Part shown: piece after piece, positions 7,440 through 14,200 of the stretch
How positions within the stretch are numbered: the stretch's first letter is position 1
Layout: every line of letters starts with the position of its first letter
Assembly: GCA_003151655.1 (NCBI GenBank)
Contig: PLYB01000071.1
Location: 322 to 18,893 of the forward strand
Direction of reading: 5' to 3'
From: Gallionellaceae bacterium
GTDB taxonomy: Bacteria; Pseudomonadota; Gammaproteobacteria; Burkholderiales; Gallionellaceae
Length of the DNA: 18,572 nucleotides
Notes under the pieces: model-generated
The model's database searches: none
The model's input: the letters and a program-made list of their open reading frames with translations, nothing else
Told to the model about the DNA's origin: nothing
Translations under genes and position numbers: made by a program

Positions 7440-7745
7440 ATGACAGGAAAACTAATAGACAGAGACGAAGACATTATGCAGGCATCAATGGCAATCAAGG
7501 CCATTGCCCATCCTTTGCGCTTAAAAGTACTGTGCGTATTGGCCGGGAATGAGTTGAGCGTGCAGGAAATCGTTGATTATGTCGGTACTTCACAAAGTAA
7601 CATTTCCCAGCACCTCGCCATTTTGCGCGACAAAGGGGTACTGGCGACGCGCAAGGAGGCCAACCGGGTGTTCTACCGTATCGGCGATCCTCGCACACTC
7701 AAGCTGGTTAGCATGATGCGCGACGTGTTTTGTACGGCAGGGTAA
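7440..7745 (+). CDS. ArsR-family repressor of the SqrR/BigR/YgaV two-cysteine type
   Basis: A 101-residue winged helix-turn-helix protein. The recognition region is LSVQEIVDYVGTSQSNISQH (39-58), followed by LAILRDKGVLATRKEANRVFYRI as wing. The metal-type CVC site of ArsR is absent. Instead there are two cysteines, Cys32 (KVLCVLAG) and Cys98 (RDVFCTAG), 66 residues apart. The same spacing and positions occur in the persulfide sensors SqrR and BigR and in E. coli YgaV, where the pair forms a tetrasulfide or disulfide link that releases DNA. This suggests a sensor of reactive sulfur or oxidants (inference). AAGGA and AGGGA lie upstream of the ATG. The downstream OsmC-like and DUF2892 genes fit: in E. 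coli, YgaV controls YgaP, which has a DUF2892-type membrane part. Confidence 0.85.
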   Translation: MTGKLIDRDEDIMQASMAIKAIAHPLRLKVLCVLAGNELSVQEIVDYVGTSQSNISQHLAILRDKGVLATRKEANRVFYRIGDPRTLKLVSMMRDVFCTAG

Positions 7746-7809
7746 TGCGAATTCTGTAGCGTACCGCCCGCGACCGCTTGCGAGCTTACGCCGAGCAATC
7801 GGACTAGCC

Positions 7810-7926
7810 CTATCGTCTATCTATCCAATGTATCAATCGGTCAATCATTCCGTATCGTGCGAGAACGAAAAATAGGACGATGCCAATAATGGTTCCCATT
7901 CCAAACGATTGTGCTATTCCGCTCAT
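7810..7926 (-). CDS. 38-residue single-span membrane protein (unannotated small gene)
   Basis: This small gene reads from ATG (complement at 7924-7926) to TAG (complement at 7810-7812). It starts MSGIAQSFGMGT, has a hydrophobic span IIGIVLFFVLARYG (about residues 13-26) and a positively charged end IDRLIHWIDRR. The ribosome-binding site is excellent (AAAAGGAGATATGCC before ATG). A promoter with a perfect TTGACA and a palindromic operator lies upstream. The basic C-terminus predicts an inner-membrane protein with its C-terminus in the cytoplasm. It sits between the ArsR-type regulator and the OsmC-like gene and is transcribed divergently from the latter. I do not recognise its family; membership of the same stress regulon is inferred from the shared operator. 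Confidence 0.72.
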   Translation of the reverse strand: MSGIAQSFGMGTIIGIVLFFVLARYGMIDRLIHWIDRR

Positions 7927-7979
7927 GGCATATCTCCTTTTGTGATGTGACGCTAAAAAATCGATCCTGCGAAGAAATT

Positions 7980-7999
7980 AAGTATATGCTAATATACTT
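7980..7999. promoter_or_regulatory. Palindromic operator 1 (GTATAT-N3-AATATA)
   Basis: AAGTATAT (7980-7987), GCTA, ATATACTT (7992-7999) is a perfect 8-base inverted repeat with a 4-base spacer. Its core GTATAT-GCT-AATATA (7982-7996) matches the motif at 8116-8130. It covers the predicted -10 element of the small membrane protein gene, where a bound repressor would block transcription. The likely binder is the ArsR-type protein encoded at 7440-7745 (inference). Confidence 0.65.
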
Positions 8000-8015
8000 A
8001 TTGTTAATGTGTCAA
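7986..8015 (-). promoter_or_regulatory. Promoter of the small membrane protein gene
   Basis: On the minus strand TTGACA (complement at 8010-8015, perfect -35) is followed by 18 bases and TAGCAT (complement at 7986-7991, 4 of 6 for -10). The start codon lies about 60 bases downstream. The -10 lies inside the 8-base inverted repeat at 7980-7999. Confidence 0.55.
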
Positions 8016-8088
8016 GAAAAATAGTCTGATTCTGCCTTCACGGACATTGACAATGCCGATGATACCGGGCAACTGGCGCAGAGTATAT

Positions 8089-8117
8089 TTGATACCCATA
8101 ACTGCAAATTATATGGT
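8089..8117 (+). promoter_or_regulatory. Promoter of the osmC-like gene
   Basis: TTGATA (8089-8094, 5 of 6 for -35), 17 bases, then TATGGT (8112-8117, 4 of 6 for -10). The gene's ATG is at 8155. Operator 2 begins at 8116 and so overlaps the -10 and the probable transcription start. Confidence 0.5.
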
Positions 8118-8131
8118 ATATTAGAATATAA
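8116..8131. promoter_or_regulatory. Operator 2 (GTATAT-N3-AATATA)
   Basis: GTATAT (8116-8121), TAG, AATATA (8125-8130) is the same motif as operator 1 with the same 3-base spacer. It contains the 6-base inverted repeat TATATT-AG-AATATA (8117-8130). Its place next to the predicted -10 of the osmC-like gene suggests repression. Confidence 0.6.
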
Positions 8132-8154
8132 TAATATTGCGGGAGGTCTTTCTT

Positions 8155-8535
8155 ATGTATCAGCTATCGCTTGATAATAGCAACCTGCTTAATGTTCGAT
8201 ATAAGGGACACACCATTACCTACGGGCTGGATGGCAGCCAGCCGAACCCCTTGGAAGCGACTTATGCTGCCATAGCAGGATGTGCGGGAGTGTATGCGCG
8301 CAAGGCATGCAAGGCATTGGATATCAGTGCCGAGGGAATTGAGATCGGCTGCAAGCCGGTTGTGCGAACGGGTAATACGCTAATCCCGAAACGTATAGCT
8401 ACCACCGTGCGTTTTCCCGAGCAGATAACGCTTGTTCAACGCCAGCGAATTTTGGATGAAATCAGCCATTGCGCGGTAAAGCAGTTAATTCAAGAGGGTG
8501 CCAATATTGAGTTCGTAACAAGTGAGGTGGCTTAA
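8155..8535 (+). CDS. OsmC-like protein (thiol-peroxidase / Ohr-OsmC fold)
   Basis: A 126-residue protein. I chose the ATG at 8155 because GGGAGG (8141-8146) lies just upstream; the frame could be read from an upstream TTG but that would include this site. The family's two reactive cysteines are present: Cys43 in AAIAGCAGVYARKAC and Cys106 in ISHCAVKQL. The usual N-terminal motif of the fold, GSQPNPLEATYAAIAGC, is also present. OsmC/Ohr proteins reduce organic hydroperoxides with cysteine thiols; relatives in sulfur-response loci may handle persulfides. Extra cysteines (Cys52, Cys66) are seen. The gene is preceded by its own promoter with an operator and followed at 73 bases by a DUF2892 gene, probably in one transcript. 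The exact substrate is unknown. Confidence 0.85.
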   Translation: MYQLSLDNSNLLNVRYKGHTITYGLDGSQPNPLEATYAAIAGCAGVYARKACKALDISAEGIEIGCKPVVRTGNTLIPKRIATTVRFPEQITLVQRQRILDEISHCAVKQLIQEGANIEFVTSEVA

Positions 8536-8608
8536 GTACAGTTAGTCCGGCGCGAATGACGAGATATAGATTTTCAACGTAGCATCAACTTAAACGAAGG
8601 AGATAAAC

Positions 8609-8806
8609 ATGAAATGCAACTCTGGTGGAATTGATCGTGTATTGCGCGTAATTGTTGGTTTGGTGTTGATCGGGCTCGCGGCTACGGGCACGGTAGGTGT
8701 GTGGGGATGGATAGGTGTCGTCCCTCTGTTAACCGGGGCAGTAGGTTTTTGTCCGTTGTATACGGTGCTGGGCATGAACACCTGCGGCACAAAAAAACAG
8801 CAATAG
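8609..8806 (+). CDS. DUF2892 inner-membrane protein (YgaP membrane-domain type)
   Basis: A 65-residue protein that begins MKCNSGGIDRVLRVIVG, the usual start of DUF2892 proteins. Two hydrophobic spans follow (about 11-30 and 32-50) around GVWGWIGVVPLLTG, then GFCPLYTVLGMNTCG. Cys47 and Cys59 are near the membrane face. In E. coli YgaP such a domain is fused to a rhodanese that transfers sulfane sulfur; here it stands alone. The ribosome-binding site AAGGAG (8597-8602) has ideal spacing. With the OsmC-like gene upstream and a YgaV/BigR-type regulator nearby, a role in handling reactive sulfur at the membrane is likely but inferred. Confidence 0.85.
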   Translation: MKCNSGGIDRVLRVIVGLVLIGLAATGTVGVWGWIGVVPLLTGAVGFCPLYTVLGMNTCGTKKQQ

Positions 8807-8847
8807 TAATTTTTGATGCGGACTTGTTTTGCTCCTCCCCTGATTTG

Positions 8848-8889
8848 CTCCCCCTGATAAGGGAATGGGGGAGGCGGGTCATTTTTGGA
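8848..8889 (+). terminator. Possible terminator after the DUF2892 gene
   Basis: CTCCCCC (8848-8854) pairs with GGGGGAG (8867-8873) across a 12-base loop. A second C-rich run at 8834-8840 offers an alternative arm. An ATTTTT run follows a few bases after the stem. The offset T-run makes this a fair but not ideal Rho-independent terminator. Confidence 0.4.
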
Positions 8890-8940
8890 TTTATCCCGGA
8901 TTGTTTATTAGCCGTTGGGGTATCACAAAATCAAGGGGTT

Positions 8941-8966
8941 GTAGGTCGGGCTGAAGCCCGACCTAC
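8941..8966. repeat. REP-like perfect hairpin
   Basis: GTAGGTCGGGC, loop TGAA, GCCCGACCTAC is a perfect 11-base-pair hairpin. It is related to the REPIN arms at 1821-1870 (same GTAGG-CGGG-CCCG core). It lies between the converging DUF2892 and selU genes, 21 bases beyond the selU stop, and could also help transcription end there. The rest of the 181-base gap holds only the hairpin at 8848. Confidence 0.65.
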
Positions 8967-8987
8967 GTTCTAATGGATTATTTTGAT

Positions 8988-10031
8988 TTATGCCATGAGT
9001 GTCTGCGCCGCGATCAATAACCCGGCTTCATCCAGCGCAGTCAATTGCAATTGCCGTGCTGCTTGCAGGTGCGGAAAGTTGTTTGCAGTTGAGCGCAGAT
9101 AAGCTGGGTCGTAGTGGCGACTTAGCAAGTCTTCAACCAGCGCGGGCCATTCACCGCGCAGCGCCAGTTCATGCCATTGCTCAATAACCTTGTGTCCGTG
9201 CAGCTCCAGCAATGGAGCCAATGTGCGTTTGAGCAAATCAGCATCCTTTAAAAAGTGCGCGTAATCCTCCATAAGTAACTTTACCCGTGCGGGCATGGCG
9301 GCTTCGATAGCGATGCACTCGGCTTGGCGTATGCGTTCGAGCAAGTTGGTGGGGATGGCTACGAGTCCGATCTTGCGGCTTTCGGCCTCGACGAAGACGG
9401 GGAGTTCCGCATCAAAACGGCGTAAGTCATCCCACAGCCGGGTTTCAAACATCTTTTGTGCGGGTTGACTCTGGTCGGGCAAGTTGCCGAGCAGTGAACC
9501 GCGATGCTGCGCCAGTTCTTCCATATCCAATACTTGCGCGCCTTGTGCTTGCAGAGCATGCAGCAAGCGACTTTTGCCGGAGCCGGTTGCGCCGCATACC
9601 ACGCGAAACTCAAAGCGGGAGGGAAGTGCATCTAATTCGTCGATGACATGGCGGCGATAGGTTTTATAGCCGCCCTCCAATCGCCCAACGCGCCACCCGA
9701 CTTGCGCAAAGATGTGCGCCATCGCGCCGCTACGTTGGCCGCCGCGCCAGCAATAGATAAGCGGCTTCCATTCACGCGGGCGTTCATGGAACAGCGTTTC
9801 CAGATGCGCTGCGATGTTGCGTGCGATCAGCGCCGCACCCAAGCGTTGCGCCTCGAAAGGCGAAACCTGCGTGTACAAAGTGCCGACGCGCGCCCTTTGT
9901 TCATTGTTTAACACGGGCGCGCTGATAGCGCCCGGAATATGATCGTCCGCAAATTCAGCAGGTGAACGCACATCAATGATGTCGTCGTAATCGAAAAGTT
10001 GTGATACGTTAGCTAACTGAATTTTACGCAT
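8988..10031 (-). CDS. selU: tRNA 2-selenouridine synthase (MnmH/SelU)
   Basis: A 347-residue cytosolic enzyme that replaces sulfur by selenium in 2-thiouridine at the tRNA wobble position, using selenophosphate from SelD. The N-terminal rhodanese domain (about 1-125) has DIIDVRSPAEF and the catalytic Cys94 in YCWRGGQRSGAMA. The C-terminal P-loop domain begins with GATGSGKS (147-154), as in the two-domain SelU family. Length is normal. It is divergent from selD, and the two start codons are separated by only 15 bases, so each promoter must lie partly in the other gene. I see no good Shine-Dalgarno before this ATG. Pairing with selD strongly supports the assignment. Confidence 0.93.
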   Translation of the reverse strand: MRKIQLANVSQLFDYDDIIDVRSPAEFADDHIPGAISAPVLNNEQRARVGTLYTQVSPFEAQRLGAALIARNIAAHLETLFHERPREWKPLIYCWRGGQRSGAMAHIFAQVGWRVGRLEGGYKTYRRHVIDELDALPSRFEFRVVCGATGSGKSRLLHALQAQGAQVLDMEELAQHRGSLLGNLPDQSQPAQKMFETRLWDDLRRFDAELPVFVEAESRKIGLVAIPTNLLERIRQAECIAIEAAMPARVKLLMEDYAHFLKDADLLKRTLAPLLELHGHKVIEQWHELALRGEWPALVEDLLSRHYDPAYLRSTANNFPHLQAARQLQLTALDEAGLLIAAQTLMA

Positions 10032-10046
10032 AAGGTTTTTTCAAAA

Positions 10047-11099
10047 ATGGCATCGCCAATCAAACTGACTCAATATTCTCACGGTGGCGGCTGCGGCTGC
10101 AAAATCGCGCCTGCGGTGCTGGCGCAAATGCTCGCAGCCATGCCGCGCCCGCCATCTTACCCGAACCTGATGGTGGGAACCGAAAGCAGCGATGATGCTG
10201 CAGTATATCGCCTGAACGATTTGCAGGCTGTGGTGGTCACCACCGATTTTTTTATGCCCATCGTGGACGATGCCCGCGATTTCGGGCGCATCGCCGCCAC
10301 CAACGCACTTTCCGATGTATATGCCATGGGTGCCACGCCGATACTGGCTTTGGCGGTGGTCGGCATGCCCATCGACAAACTGCCGCTGGATACTATTCGC
10401 GACATTTTAGCCGGTGGTGTTGCCGTATGCGAGGCGGCAGGCATCCCGCTCGCGGGCGGGCACTCCATTGACGCACCGGAGCCTATCTACGGCCTCGTCG
10501 CCGTGGGTATCGCCCACCCCGACCATATCAAGCGTAATGATCGTGCGCAAACAGGCGACGTGCTGATCCTGGGCAAGCCGCTCGGCGTGGGTATTCTCAG
10601 CGCCGCCATGAAAAAAGGCGAGTTAAGCGATGCAGGTTATCGCGAAATGGTCGATACCACCACGCAACTCAATTGCGTCGGCGCAAAGCTGGGCGGGCTG
10701 ACAGAGGTGCATGCCATGACCGACGTGACCGGTTTCGCACTGCTGGGACATTTGTTGGAAATGTGCCGTGGCTCAAAACTGGGCGCGACGATTCATTACA
10801 CGCAGCTCCCCATTTTACCGACCGCCTTACAGTTGGCGCAACAAGGCTATGCCACGGGCGCGGCAGAGCGTAACTGGTCGAGCTACGGTGCGGAAGTGAA
10901 TTTGCCCAGGGACTTTCCCGAGTGGCAAAGAAAATTATTGTGCGACCCGCAAACCAGCGGCGGCTTATTGGTGGCCTGTGCGCCTAGCGCAGTGGCTGAA
11001 GTGCTGGCGGCATTTCATGCCGATGGATTTGCGGCGGCGTGTGTGATCGGGCAGATGGAAGAGGGGGCGGCGCGGGTGAGTGTCTTGGGCAAAGCCTAA
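10047..11099 (+). CDS. selD: Selenophosphate synthase (selenide, water dikinase)
   Basis: A 350-residue enzyme that makes selenophosphate from selenide and ATP. The N-terminus IKLTQYSHGGGCGCKIAP aligns directly with E. coli SelD and fixes the start. The catalytic Cys is Cys16 with Cys18 and Lys19 (GGCGCK); it is a cysteine form, not a selenocysteine form, and there is no in-frame UGA. DDAAVYRL, TTDFFMPIVDD and LAGGHSIDAPEP carry the Asp and His/Gly residues of the AIRS-like ATP/metal fold. DPQTSGGLL near the C-terminus is the usual signature. A TAAGG at the edge of the selU start codon may serve as ribosome-binding site. The only visible partner is selU; no selA, selB or selenoprotein is seen in the window. 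Confidence 0.96.
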   Translation: MASPIKLTQYSHGGGCGCKIAPAVLAQMLAAMPRPPSYPNLMVGTESSDDAAVYRLNDLQAVVVTTDFFMPIVDDARDFGRIAATNALSDVYAMGATPILALAVVGMPIDKLPLDTIRDILAGGVAVCEAAGIPLAGGHSIDAPEPIYGLVAVGIAHPDHIKRNDRAQTGDVLILGKPLGVGILSAAMKKGELSDAGYREMVDTTTQLNCVGAKLGGLTEVHAMTDVTGFALLGHLLEMCRGSKLGATIHYTQLPILPTALQLAQQGYATGAAERNWSSYGAEVNLPRDFPEWQRKLLCDPQTSGGLLVACAPSAVAEVLAAFHADGFAAACVIGQMEEGAARVSVLGKA

Positions 11100-11128
11100 T
11101 GAAACCGCCCAATGGATTCAGCTAACCT

Positions 11129-11145
11129 CCCCTTTGCAAAAGGGG
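11129..11145. terminator. GC/AT hairpin between selD and the helicase gene
   Basis: CCCCTTT, loop GCA, AAAGGGG forms a perfect 7-base-pair stem 30 bases after the selD stop, between converging genes. No U-tract follows on either strand, so termination is possible but not shown. The rest of 11100-11215 holds no other signal that I can see. Confidence 0.35.
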
Positions 11146-11215
11146 AAAGAGCTTGCCCTGCCATTCACAATTTGCAGAATTGATCGAGACTAACAACCAT
11201 TGATCCAGCAACAAT

Positions 11216-14200
11216 TTATGTTCCTAGCCAATCTGACCAGTTTAACCATCCAGACTTAGCGTATTTCTTTTGAGGATTTGAAGGGATATTGGTTTGTAGC
11301 TTTCCTTCTTTAGAATATTCATTCCAATCTTTTGTAGATTTTATCTTCAATTTATGGACAGTTTCTCGGGCTTTCGAGAAAGACAAATAATCTATATCTC
11401 GAGGATGCAAGCTCCCTGTTCCAAGCCAAGCTCCCCAGTTTTCCCAACCTTTATTTTTGTATACCTTTGAAGGTCTTGAGGGGATGTCAGTAGGGCGATT
11501 ACCACTTTTTGCATAGAGTTCCCATTCGGTCGAAGTTTTTATTTTGAGGCTATGAATATACTTTCGTGCATCCTCATAAATTTTGTAGTTCATTGCCTGT
11601 GTGGCAATGCGACCAGTCCCAAGCCAATCCCCCATACCCGACCAGCCAGAGTCCTGATAAACCTGACTTGGAGTAGCGGGAATGTCGTTCGGAAGTTTTC
11701 CACTTTTACAAAACACTTTCCATTCATCACCATTTTTTAGAGTAAGCTGATGAACATAACTGCGAGCCTCAAAAAATGATTTGTAAACTCTATTTTTATA
11801 TGCAGGCTGATCTGTGCCGATCCAATCACCCATACCTTTCCAACCTTTGTTCTTGTAAACTCTTGCTGGATTATTGGGAATATCTGCGGGACACAATCCT
11901 TGGCGACAGAATTCATTCCAATGACTTCCAGATTTTAGACCAAGTGAACGAACAAACCCTCTTGCTAGAAGATACTCCCGATAGTCGTCAGGCTTCATTC
12001 TTTTCCTACCCGTTCCTAGCCAATTTCCCCATCCATTCCAACCCAATTCTTTGTAGCTTTGATGTGGGTTTTTGGGTAAGTCTTCAGGAAATTCTTTTCT
12101 TTTGGAGAAATCAATCCAATCTTTCTTGTAGGAAAAGTTTAAGCTTCGCGCAAACTCTCTTGCTTCATAAAATGGTCTGTATATCCTATTGAATGAAGCA
12201 ATGCTGCCAGTCCCCAGCCAATCTCCCCATGATACCCAGCCACTTTCTTTGTATTTGTGATCAGGCGATTTTGGAATATCTATAGGAAGTTGGCCGGAGT
12301 CGCAATAATCTCTCCAGTCATAATATGTATTTAGATTTAAGGCACGAGCAAATTCTTTAGCTTTGGAAAAATCTCGAAACTGCATGTTAATGGGGGCAAT
12401 GTTACCTGACCCAAGCCAGTCTCCCATTCCTTTCCAGCCCTGATCTCGATAAGTTCCTTCTGGTCGTAAAGGAATATCGGAAGGAAGACCCACTTTCTGG
12501 CAATACTCATCCCATTCATTTCTCGAAGATAATTTCAGTCTCCTTGCAAATTCTCGAGCATCTTCAAAACTTCTGTAAATCATTTTAGAGAAAGCGATTC
12601 TGCCAGTGCCAAGCCAGTCGCCCATACCGCCCCAGCCTTGAGTCAGATAAACACGATCAGGCTTAAAAGGTATATCCAGTGGACACTTGCCGCTCTGGTA
12701 AAAGTTCTTCCATTCCAATCCAGTCTTTAAGCCAAGGGAACGAACGAAATTTCTTGCTTTCTCAAAAGGCTGATACTCTCTGTCAAAAGTTGCAATTCGA
12801 CCAGATCCCAGCCAGTTACCCCAGCCAGTCCAGCCTGCATGTTTATATACATGGTCTGGGGCCAAAGGGATATCAGGCGGAAGTTTCCCTTTTTCTACAA
12901 AAGCCTTCCATTCGGTTATGGACTTTAATTCTATAGATTGAATATATTCTCTAGCCTCGACAAATGAACGCCAATTAACGCGACCAACTCGTTCCCAAAG
13001 TTTGAGTCGTATCTTGTCCGCAAATTCGCTGAAATCAATTTTAAGGCCTGTCGGAACAGCTCCAGTAATTTCAACGATCCTACCGCTTCCGCGAGGACGA
13101 TTTTCAATGACACGGAATTCTTCAGCGATACGTTCATCTTGCGTGGATAGCGCAGTCACAACCCTTGCCACTTGGCTGAATTCAGTACTCTCAGCAAACT
13201 GTGCGAAATCCATATCGGAAGGCACAACAATAGGAATCACAATAAACCCATGTGTCTTCGCATTGGCAGGATTTAACCGCATTGCACGACCAGCCGCCTG
13301 AACAATATCAACAACACTCTGTTTAGGATCAGCAAACATAACGCAATCGACTGCTGGAATGTCTACACCCTCTTGCAAACACCGTGCATTCGTCATAATA
13401 GCCAGTGGTTCATTGCGGTAGCTCTTGATGAGTTCCGCGCGTTCACCAACGGTTTTCTTGCTTGAAATATGGAAACATTCAGGTCGGCTATCATACTTCT
13501 GTGTTTGAACTAAATTTTCTTGAAGCAGCTTAAACTCTTCAGCCGCTTTAATGCTTCTGTGGAAGGAGATGGCATGACTAATTTTGTAATCGGCAAAAGC
13601 ACGTTGCAGCGCAATACCCGCAGCAAGAAGCACTGCTTCTTGCTCTTTATGCTGGGGATCCGCAGATAGATATCGGTTTTCATCAATGAGCGATCTCACT
13701 TCCAAATCACTTACCGCAATAGTCAATATCTTGTAATCGCAGATAATTGGAGGAGTGGCTTCTATTGCTTGCTTGAAAGTTAACTGAAAGAAACAATCAC
13801 CATAGGTTTTGCTATCATCCATCGATAAAACCACATCAGTTGCGCCTCGCGCTATTCGTTCAGTAGCTGTCATAAACAGACGCTTATGAATTCGGATGTT
13901 CTTATCTGAAATCAAATGTGAAAACGCTTTGTCAGGATTTCCGACTGTTCGGTGTGCTTCATCAAAAATCCCTAAATCGAATATTACGTCTGCTTCTTGC
14001 GTTGCCTTTGCCAGCACTACTCCGCTTTGATATGTGCAGAAAACAATCTTTCTTCCTGAGGTGGGCTTCCTTAGAAAGTGAGAAATTCGATCTAAATTGG
14101 TAGTGGCATCAATGCCCAACTCATAAACACTTCCAACAAATTCATCCTGACTAACCTTGCCTGTTGTTTCATCACTACATACGACCAACCAATCAGGAAT

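Noticed and set aside
8025..8154. Open plus-strand frame running into the osmC-like gene region
   Set aside because: It passes through the promoter and operator, has no start signal and ends shortly inside the osmC-like gene in another frame.
10047..11099. Selenocysteine version of SelD
   Set aside because: The catalytic position is a normal cysteine codon and no in-frame UGA is present.
11219..12997. CRISPR-like array suggested by C-rich blocks repeating every 198 bases on the plus strand
   Set aside because: The period equals 66 codons in an open frame with a conserved protein pattern, and the blocks are not identical direct repeats with short unique spacers.
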